Assembly: GCA_963921195.1 (NCBI GenBank)
Contig: OY992536.1
Coordinates: forward strand, 96,869,550 to 96,933,549
Length of the DNA: 64,000 bases
Direction: 5' to 3'
Source: Pegoplata infirma
Lineage: Eukaryota; Arthropoda; Insecta; Diptera; Anthomyiidae
The first letter of the stretch is position 1; each line of letters begins with the position of its first letter. The notes beneath the pieces are model-generated. The model was not told the DNA's origin. It did no database searches and saw nothing but the letters and a program-made list of their open reading frames with translations. A program made the translations under genes and the position numbers. Positions 45,512 to 55,798 of the stretch are shown here, piece by piece.

Positions 45512-45675
45512 TCGGGACGGCGCGAACGCCATTCCCGGCTATCAAAAATTTTACGCACGAGTTATTCACATTAGGAATAATCGCGGAGGTCAGCTCAATC
45601 GTAGTGCAATGATTAAGCCTCACTCCGGGGGAACCGCCTTTATGATCACGGATAACCCCTACGCCAGGTAAGTAT
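45512..45675 (-). ncRNA. U1 snRNA: U1 spliceosomal snRNA gene
   Basis: The minus strand from 45675 starts ATACTTACCTGGCG, the universally conserved U1 5' end that pairs with 5' splice sites, and the whole 164 nt can be read as U1: stem-loop I with a TGATCA loop, stem-loop II with ATTGCAC (U1A site), stem-loop III, an Sm site AATTTTTG, and a 3' hairpin closing with ..GTTCGCGCCGTCCCGA. The length equals that of Drosophila U1. The stem-loop I loop reads GATCATAAAG where GATCACGAAG is usual for U1-70K binding, and a few other bases differ, so this may be a variant or an early pseudogene. A PSEA-like promoter lies at the right distance (45715-45735), which favours a transcribed gene. It is the only clear host gene in the window. 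Confidence 0.93.
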
Positions 45676-45714
45676 GCTTTTCTCATCGCAAACTAAACTA
45701 GTTATATGAAAGTA

Positions 45715-45735
45715 GAAGTAAACCAAATGAGAATT
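45715..45735 (-). promoter_or_regulatory. PSEA-like snRNA promoter element of the U1 gene
   Basis: On the minus strand the 21 bp from -60 to -40 relative to the U1 start read AATTCTCATTTGGTTTACTT(C), closely matching in form the insect proximal sequence element A (AATTCCCAA..GGTTTT type), which SNAPc binds. Spacing is as in Drosophila U1 genes. A downstream PSEB-like block could be the 'catataac' word at about -28 to -35; that part is weaker. Confidence 0.75.
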
Positions 45736-45739
45736 TTAA

Positions 45740-46165
45740 GATGTACAAAATTATATTAACTGTTTTCTTAATTTGATGGTAGGTAGAAAAAAAAATATTT
45801 TTTCATTAGATCATAACTACCCTTGAAGGTACCTAAATTATGGGTTTGAAATTGATTCAACCCTTATAAATTTTATTTTTGTAAATCCCTGTAAAATAGT
45901 TTTAAGGCACTAATAAAAATATTTTGAGCATAAAATTTTGTTAAGGGTTCGGCAAAGCAAGAAAATTCATGTAAAGTTCTCAGATTTTGATTTTTTTTCT
46001 TTAAAAAAATTTTCAGATTCTGAGGTAATTTTTACAATAGAAAAATTATCAAATTCGTAGAATTTTTTTTTTACAAAAAACATCTCAGATTCTGAGATAT
46101 TTTAAATTTTAATGTTTAAAAACTAAAAAAAAAATTGTTCAAATGTGATTAATTTAAATTAAAAA
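45740..46165. other. AT-rich spacer with decayed relatives of the 36-bp satellite
   Basis: Between about 45985 and 46105 the words 'ctcagattttga', 'tcagattctgagg' and 'tctcagattctgagatatt' occur at irregular spacing. Otherwise nothing recognisable. Confidence 0.5.
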
Positions 46166-46424
46166 ACAAGTAAGAAAATTATAGTCGGTCAAGACCGACC
46201 CTACACCAGAGTTTCCCGGAAAGTGGGTCCCGGAAAGTGGGTCCCAGAAAATGGGTCCCATGGACCGATTAGATCTATATTTTGTCAAATCTGTAATAAG
46301 TGTAAAAAACACTCACAAATCAAATTTGAGTGAAATAGGCTTCTATTAGTTGTCTATAAACCGCTTTAAATGAATATCGGGCGAAATTTTCACATGGGGT
46401 CTAAGTCCAAAACTAGTCCGATTA

Positions 46425-47002
46425 CACAGGGCAACACTTTTTTTTGCCCGGGTTCTGATAACTAATTTTGGGTAATAGGGGTACGCTGATTTCAAATCTG
46501 GCTACCGTTTTTTTGGGTCTGCTCTAGTTTTTGAGATATAGCCTAAGGAAACTTTGAAAATAGGCTATTTTTAGCATGTTTGTGAGTCTATATTTACCAA
46601 CACTAGTCTTACATCCAAAAAGTGAATGACGATTTTAGGTATGTTAGATATGCTGATTCCAAAAATGCTCTTACTGAGTCATCTTTGGTTTTTGAGATAT
46701 CGCTAAAATAAAATTTTTAAATTTATGACCTCTGTAATTTTGTCTGAATATTTATGCTCTTTTTCATAACACGAAAACTAAAGCTGTCAGAAAAAACCGA
46801 ATACCAGTTTTGGAATCCTGGCATCCAATATAGTTAAGTTCGTGTTTAAAACTGATGCACTAATTTTTTTTTTTTTTGAAATTATAGCCAAGCAAAATTG
46901 GTAAAAAACGCTGATGGAAACAATTGGACAACAGATTCGAATATATAAATCAGGTGTCAAAGGTCAGGCAAATTAAAAAAGTTCAAATTTTGTGAACCTT
47001 TG
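46425..47002. mobile_element. inserted element, 578 bp, TSD tta
   Basis: Comparison with sister copies (49835, and in reverse 36975) indicates the site 'gtccgattataatcag' was opened with duplication of tta (46422-46424, 47003-47005). Ends CACAGGGCAACAC and TTGTGAACCTTTG are weak inverted repeats. The 3-bp TTA duplication fits PIF/Harbinger, but the terminal repeats are too diverged to be sure. Internal words 'cgctgatt' and 'gtttttgagatat' recur at ~150-bp spacing. Confidence 0.55.
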
Positions 47003-47572
47003 TTATAATCAGATTTGATAAGGTTATTAAAGTACGCGTTTAACTTACCCAAACAAAATTAAATGTTTTCTATTTTCATGAAATGTGAGAGATTTATGTG
47101 AAAATCGGGAAGATTGTTTGTATGGGGATGGTTGTTTGAAGAGGAAATGGTCCGATCCCTTCAAAATTTGGAATGGTGACTTCTGAAGACAAAACACGTT
47201 TACCTGCAAAAAAAGAGGTAATACGGTTATAAGAGTCATTATAATACGGTTATTAGAGTCATTTGAGCAAAAACTAAAGAGGACCTTTGTATGGGGGCTA
47301 GGTCTAAATATGGACCGATTATTTTCAATTTCAATAGGCTTCGGCCTTGGTTCAAAAGAGGCTTCAGTTTCAAATTTCAAGTCAATCGATTGAAAATTGC
47401 GACCTGTATCATGTTTACACCGTTTACATGGACAGACAGACAGACGGACGAACGGACATCGCTAAATCAACTCAAAAAGTGATGCTGAGTCGATCGGTAT
47501 ACTTAAAGGTGGGTCTAGGACCAATATTTCGGGTAGTTACAAACATCAGCACAAACTCATTTTACCATGTAC

Positions 47573-48380
47573 TAGGGTTGCCAGAAATTTATTTCCATAA
47601 AGCAGGACAAACGCAAAAAAAATGATAAAATGGCGGGATTTTAAAAATTTGGCGGGATTTCAAAAATTTTGGCGGGACAAAAATAATAGATTTATATTCA
47701 ATTAAAGTCTCAGAGATGGAAAATCCTCAATACGCATTGCTGGACCAAAGTACTCCTTGGAAGTGTTTGTAATATATTGCTAAACTTTTGGCATCATTTT
47801 TTTTTTAATTTTTTTTTTTATATCGAAATTTTTTTTGTATCGAAATGCACTAAGATTGCTTTGGAAGTTGTTAGCCCAGTTTTTAGCCAAAAAATGTTTT
47901 GTTAGTTTTTTCTGTAAGGGATTTCCAGTTGCGCATCGTTTTGAAAAAAAGCATTTTCAAATTCGTAAAAAGCCGAATTCGGGACGCAATAATACACATG
48001 CCATGGATAAATATGCCAATGCTTTCATATTATTTTTGTTTAGTATAAAAAACATTTGTGAATGTTGAAAAATTTGATTAATTTTGGTGTTAACTTTTCA
48101 AAAACTCTGAACTAAATTAAATTCAGCCAAACCCTATGCGGATTGCACAAAATCCAAACCATTGCATAAAAATCAAAATCATTTTTATTTTTACTCAAAT
48201 AGAAATTTTTTATAAAAGCAGCGCAACCCTGCCCATAAAAAAGCACAAGTGGCATGTACAAATCTTTTCTGCGCTGGCAGTTTCTAAAAAAAGCGGGAAT
48301 TTGGAATCCCCCGCGGGACGCGGGAAACGTCGAAACAAAGCGGGGCAATTCCGCCAAATTCGGGACGTCTGGCAACCCTA
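47573..48380. mobile_element. hAT MITE, 808 bp, TSD cc(a/c)tgtac
   Basis: Starts TAGGGTTGCCAGA, ends TCTGGCAACCCTA, perfect 13-bp inverted repeats. Flanks ccatgtac (47565-47572) and ccctgtac (48381-48388) are an 8-bp duplication with one mismatch. The empty site 'taccctgtaccacag' is present at 50410. 'Ggcgggat' words repeat at both ends. No transposase. Confidence 0.9.
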
Positions 48381-48410
48381 CCCTGTACCACAGTGTGGTG
48401 TAGGGTATAA

Positions 48411-48912
48411 TAAAAATTGTTTTATTCGACCTTTTAAATATTATATTTTGAGTAGGTTTATTACAGTCCGAGGTCATTATTTCCTTTACTAATTAAAACT
48501 ATGATATTCTCATAGAATATTTTTTAAGAAAATTATATTTCTGTTTTAAATTTATTTATGTTGGTCATTTCTTGCATGACTTAATCGACACGTGTTTCGG
48601 GATTTGTCAGATCCCATTGTCAAGATTATTTTGCAAAAATAAAAACCCTATACTACAAGTAGCAAAAGGTCTTTAATGACAATCGTTAATGATCAAACTA
48701 AAATATTAATACCTATTCGACTCTACTCAAACAAAATAGACCCATTTAATAAACCCATTTTTGCCAAATATACTTGAGCGCCAACCCTGATGAAGCTGTT
48801 GGGCGAAAACTGAATCTTTGAATCTTTGCAGCCCCAAAAAAAAGCAATTGGTCACCAAATTGGACAATCCGAGCATAGAATTTTACTACCTTTTGGTAAA
48901 AGAATCGATATA
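48411..48912. other. unassigned; retroelement 3'-UTR-like motifs
   Basis: Contains 'cgacacgtgtttcgggattt' and 'tcagatcccattgtc' (48590-48625) and, about 160 bp further, 'ccctgatgaagctgttgggc' + 'gaaaac' (48785-48812). Such blocks are reminiscent of 3' regions of LINEs and Penelope-like elements, and the second resembles a hammerhead core (ctgatga..gaaa). No coding and no clear ends. Confidence 0.35.
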
Positions 48913-49578
48913 TGATGAATTTCATGTAAAAATCGAGATGCATTGAACCCGACCCCCTCAGATATCGATGAAATTTTGTTCATAGCTAAATTTGATCAAT
49001 ACAAACAAACTCTCATTTTTAGAAATGACTGTTTTGCGATTTTTTGGGCGTGACACAGTGGGAACGTTTTCGAAAAATCGCGAAAATGGTCGAAAAGAGC
49101 TCCATTTAAACTACAATAACTTTGAATCGGCTAAACCGATTTCCATGATCTTGGTATCATTAAAAAGATATTTTAACAGGCTTTATGACACGTTAAAAAA
49201 AAAAATACACTGTAAAAAATTTATAACAAAAAAAATTTTAACTGACGAAAAAACCAAAAAGATCAAGGGTTTTTTTACAGTGTATTAATTTTTTAGAAAG
49301 GTTTATCCTTCATCTATACCATATCAAAAAATAAAAATGGGTTCTTTGTTAGTTTTTTTATATAATTTTTTAAGTAGTGTCACTTCTAGTAATTGCCCTT
49401 ATATTTTATAACAAAAAAAAATTTAGGTAACGAAAAACCAAAAAAGATCAAGGATTTTTTACAGTGTATTACTTTTTTAGAATGGTATTTCCTTCACCTA
49501 TAACATATCCAAAAAGTAAAATGGGTTCTTTTTTATTTTTTTTTAAATAATTTTTTAAGTAGTGTCACTTCTAGTAAT
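48913..49578 (+). repeat. left terminal inverted repeat of the DDE transposon
   Basis: Reverse complement of 54301-54966. A 98-codon open frame here (48992-49288) is mirrored in the right repeat and is a by-product of sequence identity, not evidence for a gene. The inner ~360 bp are two tandem units starting near 49220 and 49400. Confidence 0.9.
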
Positions 49579-49598
49579 TCCTCAAAATTCTGAATAAA

Positions 49599-50442
49599 AC
49601 AAGTAAGAAAATTATAGTCGGTCAAGACCGACCATATAATACCCTACACCAAGGTTTCCCGGAAAATGGGTCCCATGGATCGATTAGATCTATATGTTGT
49701 AAAACCTTTAATAAGTGAAGAAAACACTCACAAATCAAATTTGAGTGAAATAGGCTTCTATTTGTTGACAATAAACCGCTTTAACTGAATATCGGGCGAA
49801 ATTTTCACAAGGGGCCTGAGTCCAAAACTCGTCCGATGATTATCAGGTTTGATAAGGTTATTTAAGTACGCGTTTAACATACACAAACAAAATTTTAATT
49901 AAATATTTTCTATTTTCATGAAATTTGAGACATTTATGTGATAATCGGGAAGGTGGTTTGTATGGGGGCTACAAGAAGAACTGGTCCGATTTCTTTGAAA
50001 TTCGGAATGATGATATGTGAAGACAAAACATGTTTACAATCCAAATTTCAAAGCGATACCTTCTACAATACGGTTATTAGAGTCATTTGAGCCAAAACTA
50101 AAGAGGACCTTTGTATGGGGGCTAGGTCTAAATATGGACCGATTTTTTCCAATTTCAATAGGCTTCGTCCTTGGGCCAAGAGAGACTTAAGTTTCAAATT
50201 TCAAGTCAATTGATTAAAAATTGCGACCTGTATCGTGTTTACACCGTTTACATGGACAGACAGACAGACGGACGGACGGACGGACAGACGGACGGACGGA
50301 CGGACATCGCTAAATCGACTCAGAAAGTGATTCTGAGTCGATCGGTATACTTAAAGATGGGTCTAGGACCAATATTTCGGGTAGTTACAAACATCAGCAC
50401 AAACTCATTATACCCTGTACCACAGTGTGGTGTAGGGTATAA
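49599..50442 (+). mobile_element. Helentron-like repeat, family 2, complete
   Basis: Starts ACAAGTAAGAAAATTATAG, stem-loop 'gtcggtcaagaccgac', a body without insertions, RGAC microsatellite (50255-50307), and a terminal 'accacagtgtggt' palindrome followed by 'gtagggtataaaa'. At 844 bp it is the reference copy for family 2 in this window. It sits just inside the left inverted repeat of the DDE transposon, upstream of the transposase. Confidence 0.9.
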
Positions 50443-50820
50443 AAATCAATGTATTCTTCATAATAATTTTCTATTTTGTCATAAACATTTATTACTTTAC
50501 CCATAATAAAGAGAAATATATATAGAACAAAAAAATTGTTGCCCTTTTCATTCCAAAAATTTTTTCAGGTCTATTTTTTCTTCCTCAGGTAGCTAATAAC
50601 ATGGTAAAAAGAAATAGAAACACAAAATATAACAGGTAAAATAAATAAACATTGTCCCAGGAAAATTATGAATATGTTTTAACCGCAAAAAGTTCTTGCT
50701 TGCCTTAAAAAATGCTATATAATTGCACCTGATGAACGTACCGAAATTCATAATTATAAACAGTTTCGAGAAGCCAAGATATCCCATTACAATTTTTACG
50801 CGTATATTTTAAAAAATTGA

Positions 50821-53049
50821 GTGAATATGAATTCAAACAATAAGTACAGATGCATAAAAATATCTAATAAGTGTTGCGCTTCGCTTCGTAAAATAAGTGA
50901 AAACGAGGCTGCAAATATAATTGAATATTTTCCAGCTGTCGCCAACATTCATTGTAGCCGTATTTGCGAAACTTGCCGGAATACACTGAGAAAAGCTCGC
51001 AGTCGTAATGAATCCAACGTGGAGCAGAATGAAGTCTCAAATTATTTACCAACAACGCCCAGCAATGAAATTAGCGAAGAATTGAATGAACTTCCAACTT
51101 GTACCAGCCGTATTGCAAACATCGAAAGGACGGAAGTCATTGAAAATATAAATGATCATATTATTCCTCATCTACCAAACCAAATGTCGCCTCTTAAAAG
51201 GAAATATATGAAACGAGATGCATACAGAAATAGAAAATCACTGCAAATTTTCGAAAATATAGCAGATTCACTTGGAGCTGATCCATTATCTGATTTGTCA
51301 GCGCAACTTGAAAACGTCAAAGCCATTTACGAAGAAATTTTGGAAAACCTCAAATATCAAATAGAGAACAGCTCAAATCTTTTGGAAAAGCAAAAACTTT
51401 TATCTCTCTTACCAATCAATATGAGTCACGCAGAAATTAAAGATCGTTTTGGGGATGATATATCTCACGATTGTATCAAAAAAAGTAAAGATATCCAAAG
51501 GAATAAAACGAAGTTTGCAGATATCAATCTTTTTAAAATGAGCAGACGTAGTTTACCAACCGAAACTCTAAGCACAGTGAAGTTATTTTATGAAGATGAT
51601 GAAATTAGCCGAATGATGCCTGGATCGCAAGATTCAATTACTGTTAAACAAGGAAACTTACGTGAAAAAGTTCAAAAAAGACTGATGTTATCTTCACTAC
51701 GCGAATCTTACTACGAATTTAAAAAAAAAACATCCCTTGGCCAAAGTGGGTTTTACAAAATTTACAATGTTAAGGCCAAAAAATTGTATAAAACTTGGAG
51801 TTGGGAACCAGCAAAATATCTGTGTATGCACATTGCATCAGAATATGAAATTGATGTTTGAAAAAAGTGGCTTAAAATCAATTTGTATTGAAGGAGAATA
51901 CACATTTACCGATTACAAAGATGTTCTCAAATTCGTTGTTTGCAATGGTGACATAGAAAAAAGCGAGTGTTGCGTTTCAATGTGTGGTCACTGCTTTAAA
52001 AATTTAAATAATCTAAAAACGCATATGCTAAAACATTTTGAAAATAACCAAACTGAAGAAATAATATACAAAAAGTGGAATACAACGATTAGATGTGTTC
52101 TGGAAACGTTAACCACCAATCCAGAATCATTTGTCAGCGATTTTACTGAACACATCAAAGTTCTGATTCCGCATCATTTCATAGCAAAGCGACAATCTGA
52201 ATTTATCAGCAATAAAAGAGCGGCGCTGTTATCAGGAGAAATGTTAATTCAAATGGACTTTGCTGAAAATTATGCATTTCTTGTACAAGATGCCGTGCAA
52301 GGATACCATTGGAATAATGATCAGGCTACAATACATCCGTTCGTTATTTATTACAAAGGTAATTATTTTAATATTTTGGTATTAGTAAACACATCCATCC
52401 ACACTCATCAAAATATTTAATAATTTTTATTTATTTGTTTTTTTCCTTTGTTTGTTTATTTTCAGATAACGATAAATTAACTCATAAAAGCTTCGCCATA
52501 ATATCTGATTGCAATACCCATGATAGTATAGCAGTTCATCTATATATTTCAAAAATGGTACAGTTCGTGAAGGCCAATATAACCAACAATATTAATAAAA
52601 TCGTTTACGTATCAGATGGTGCAGGAGCACAATATAAAAATAAATATAACTTCATTAATTTATGCCATCACAAATCTGATTTTGGGATTGACGCTGAATG
52701 GCACTTTTATGCTACCAGTCACGGAAAATCTGCATGTGATGGAATCGGAGGAACATTGAAGAGAGGTGCTCGAAATTATAGTATTGCAAATAAAAATGAA
52801 ATCCAGACAACGAGGCAACTCTATCACTGGGCATCAGAAACATATAAGACCACCATACAAGTTGCTTACGCAGATGCTGACGAATACAACAACGTTAAAG
52901 AAAAGCTATTTTCAAGATATAAAGAAGCTAAAACTATAACAGGAACTCAAGGCTTTCATTCATTCATTCCGATAAATGAAACTTTTGTACATGTGCGCAG
53001 ATATTCTGACTGTGCCAAATTTGAGCAGCGCAAAATTTCTTATAAATAA
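50821..53049 (+). CDS. putative DDE-type transposase, two exons, one-base slip in an A10 tract
   Basis: The gene reads as 706 codons if one A of the A10 run at 51721-51730 is ignored and the intron at 52359-52465 is spliced. Visible parts: an N-terminal Cys-rich segment (residues 11-47, C..CC.. and CSRICETC), a charged linker and a likely coiled coil (about 150-195), a VKQGNLREKVQKRL segment, then VGFTKFTMLRPK and CVCTLHQNMKL (about 307-345), a Cys/His cluster CGHCF..H..H (about 388-405), and three acidic positions in RNase-H-fold-like contexts: QMDFAENY (Asp ~479), YVSDGAGAQYKN (Asp ~563) and SHGKSACDGIGG (Asp ~604). The same motif set occurs in uncharacterised multicopy proteins of arthropods and cnidarians, from memory. 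The catalytic roles are inferred. The start chosen is the first ATG of the long frame; an upstream mini-exon at 50601-50635 (ATG..acag|gtaa) is possible, and 50676-50816 has a coding-like frame (PDERTEIHNYKQF) ending in TGA. Confidence 0.85.
52359..52465 (+). other. intron of the transposase gene
   Basis: Donor AAAG|GTAATT and acceptor TTTATTTTCAG|ATAAC, preceded by a pyrimidine-rich tract. Splicing joins VIYYK to DNDKLTHKSF in frame (phase 1). The 107-bp length is typical of fly introns. Confidence 0.85.
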
Positions 53050-53114
53050 TTAACTTAAAAAAAATTTAAATAAAATAAAACACAAATTAATAAAAACGTG
53101 GCAAATAATATAAA
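53050..53114 (+). terminator. 3' end and polyadenylation signals of the transposase gene
   Basis: Shortly after the TAA at 53047-53049 come overlapping AATAAA-type words (about 53069-53078). No downstream GU-rich element is obvious because a MITE begins at 53115. Confidence 0.5.
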
Positions 53115-54185
53115 CAATTGAATGGTTCATGCGAATAAGGACGAATAGACCACTTTTTCGCAAACACGTTTTTTTGCATAAATGCATTTTATTAGCAGAG
53201 CCCTACAATCCTATGCAGAAATTTTGGGGAAATTTTGACTTTTAAGGATAAAAAAATGACTTTAAAAGTGCAATAATTCGAATATTTTTATATTTTTGTT
53301 TAAATTGGGAGTGAACTAACGCACAATTTTGATTAAATACAACACAAAAACATACAAAAATTTTACTTTCGGTAACAATGTGTTAAAAGAACATTACGAG
53401 GAACAAACCACACTTATTATATTGGCAAAAAAATTTACCGTTCTTAAGTTATAAGACTTTAAAGTGTGGAAAGCAAAAAGGGCGAATATCCATCCTTAAC
53501 AAAATATTATATAAAAATTATTTAGCTGCGAGTTTAAAATTGATATTAGCTAAAATTTGAAATTGTACACAAAAAAAACAATCTTAGCACATACAAACAA
53601 ATTAGTGTTAATAGTGCATCCAATGTCAGGAATAAAAAACAAAAATTTGTTCACGTCCTTTTATGTTACATCGTAATATGCAGTCAAGGGTTAATATTAT
53701 AATTTCTAAAAATGTATTTAGTGTCATAAAGAATTACTACTGCATCAAAAGGCAGGAATATTAAAAAAAAATTAAAAAAAAAAATTTTTTTTGCATGTCC
53801 TTGCAATCCTTAAATAGTGTATCCTCGAAGTCCTTAAAGTGTTACAAGCAAATACCAACCATAGTTCGTCAAGTTTTGCAAGTCTCGTGAAAATGTAGTC
53901 AAAATCTGCTGCAAAATAACACATTTTTATTCAAATTTCAATACATTTTTTTGGATATTCGCCCTTTTTCCATTTAAGCAAAAAATTTAAGTCCAATTTT
54001 TGGCAAGTTCCCTTTCGAATACCTTACTAAAATTTTGTATATAGGTAGATGTGACTTAAACCTTAAAGCTAATACCAAAAAGTTGACAAAAATATTATTT
54101 TTTAACCGTTTCCTGCGTTTTTATTGTCCCCTGTAAAATTCTACAAATGGTCTATTCGTCTTTATTCGCATGAACTATTCAATTG
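53115..54185. mobile_element. MITE with 33-39-bp inverted repeats, about 1.07 kb
   Basis: The left end GAATGGTTCATGCGAATAAG continues through GACGAATAGACCA, and the right end is its complement with two mismatches. Both sides touch CAATTG (53115-53120, 54180-54185), so the duplication is AATT-like but ambiguous because the word is a palindrome. Inner words 'gggcgaatatcca' (53480) and 'tggatattcgccc' (53950) form a second, smaller inverted pair. No coding. It lies between the transposase and the right terminal repeat. Confidence 0.75.
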
Positions 54186-54300
54186 CTGATGGTTTTTTAT
54201 TTGTAAACATTTAAAAAATGTTAGAATTGTTGAACTATTTTGTGAATGTGTCCAGATATTTTCGCTGTTATTCGAATTATTTCGAAAACTTTCGGTAAGT

Positions 54301-54966
54301 ATTACTAGAAGTGACACTACTTAAAAAATTATATAAAAAAAATAAAAAAGAACCCATTTTACTTTTTGGATATGTTATAGGTGAGAGAAATACCTTTCTA
54401 AAAAAGTAATACACTGTAAAAAATTCTTGATCTTTTTTGGTTTTTCGTTACCTAAAATTTTTTTTGTTATAAAATATAAGGGCAATTACTAGAAGTGACA
54501 CTACTTAAAAAATTATATAAAAAAAACTAAAAAAGAACCCATTTTTATTTTTTGATATGGTATAGATGAAGGATAAACCTTTCTAAAAAATTAATACACT
54601 GTAAAAAAACCCCTTGATCTTTTTGGTTTTTTCGTCAGTTAAAAGTTTTTTACAGTGTATTTTTTTTTTTTTTTTAACGTGTCATAAAGCCTTTTAAAAT
54701 ATCTTTTTAATGATACCAAGATCATGGAAATCGGTTTAGCCCATTCTGAGTCATTGTAGTTTAAATGGAGCTCTTTTCGACCATTTTCGCGTTTTTTCGA
54801 AAACGTTCCCACTGTGTCACGCCCAAAAAATCGCAAAACAGTCATTTCTAAAAATGAGAGTTTGTTTGTATTGATCAAATTTAGCTATGAACAAAATTTC
54901 GTCGATATCTGAGTTGGTCGGGTTCAAAATTTCAGTTTTATCTCGATTTTTAAATGAAATTCATCA
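54301..54966 (-). repeat. right terminal inverted repeat of the DDE transposon
   Basis: Reverse complement of 48913-49578 with a small number of substitutions and one ~11-bp insertion near 54930. Ends ..ATGAAATTCATCA followed by TA. Confidence 0.9.
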
Positions 54967-54968
54967 TA

Positions 54969-55798
54969 TGTAGGTTTGTTTCTCAATCTCTAGCGTTTTT
55001 CAAAAAGTCTTTATTTGTTGCATAGTGTTATCATTAAAAAGTGATTTGCACTTAAATTCATTTGTATTTAGAACAACAAAATCAATTTTTTCAAAATTAT
55101 TATGAGGAATTATTAATTTTTTAAAATTAATTTTAATAAGCAAATCATAAATATGTATGGAACAGACAAGTCAAATAAAATGTAAGATATTTAAATATTC
55201 ATCGATATTTTTAATTTAATAGCTTTTCACATTCACAGTGTGGCAGACTGGTATCATTCTCTAAGCCGATACATTCATGCAACATTAACTAATTAAGAAT
55301 ATGGGGTATTTTGATATTTTAAGCCTTAACTTTTAAACTATACAAACTACAAAACATTAAATTTACTGGTGTAGAAATATAATTAAGTAATTTAAATATT
55401 TATTGGTTAATGATAAAATGACACAGTCAGCAGCAATAGCAGCAGCAGTCGTATCAAACGACAAAAACTTAAATTGAGAAAGTTTAATTAGCATAAAGAT
55501 GGGGATTTAAGGTTTTTAAAACTAAATTTTTGTTTAAAGTCATAAACTAATAAGGCACCGGGAGGGGAAACGAGATTAACAACAAATGGTTTAAATTTTA
55601 TTACCCTAAAAAAACAAGATAAACCATGGCAACGAAATGCATTTAAGCACACTTTGTGATGACATAAAAATAAAAAAAAATTATAAGAAAAATGTTGATA
55701 TGAAAAAAAATCAATAAAAAATCCAAATATTTTACAAAATGTTTAAGTAATTAATTTATGAGAGCAGTTTTATGGTTAAACTATCGTGACTTTTTTTT
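54969..55798. other. no gene recognised
   Basis: AT-rich, apparently non-repetitive within the window. A short (agc) microsatellite-like stretch occurs at about 55430-55450. Confidence 0.4.

Larger units (their letters stand above)
46166..48410 (+). mobile_element. Helentron-like repeat, family 2, with two insertions
   Basis: Begins ACAAGTAAGAAAATTATAG, then stem-loop 'gtcggtcaagaccgac', a body shared with 49599-50442, the RGAC microsatellite (47427-47459) and a terminal 'taccacagtgtggtgtagg' hairpin at 48380-48405. A small element (46425-47002) and a hAT (47573-48380) are inserted; both empty sites are confirmed by the sister copy. Confidence 0.85.
48913..54966 (+). mobile_element. DNA transposon with 666-bp terminal inverted repeats and a DDE-type transposase of unassigned superfamily
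   Basis: Left (48913-49578) and right (54301-54966) ends are inverted copies beginning TGATGAATTTCAT. Each carries two tandem ~180-bp units with 'agtgtcacttctagtaatt' and 'aaaaagatcaagg', and the outer ends are flanked by TA (48911-48912, 54967-54968), although the shared word could also be part of the repeat. Between them lie one coding unit (50821-53049) and two passengers: a Helentron-like repeat (49599-50442) and a MITE (53115-54185). This is the only element in the window that could be close to autonomous. Confidence 0.82.

Noticed and set aside
45474..45686. 70-codon minus-strand open frame
   Set aside because: It covers the U1 snRNA gene; the conserved RNA explains the sequence.
48992..49288. 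98-codon open frame mirrored at 54639-54878 (INTNKLSFLEMTVLRFFGRD)
   Set aside because: Both copies are in the terminal inverted repeats of the DDE transposon, so identity is expected without coding selection.
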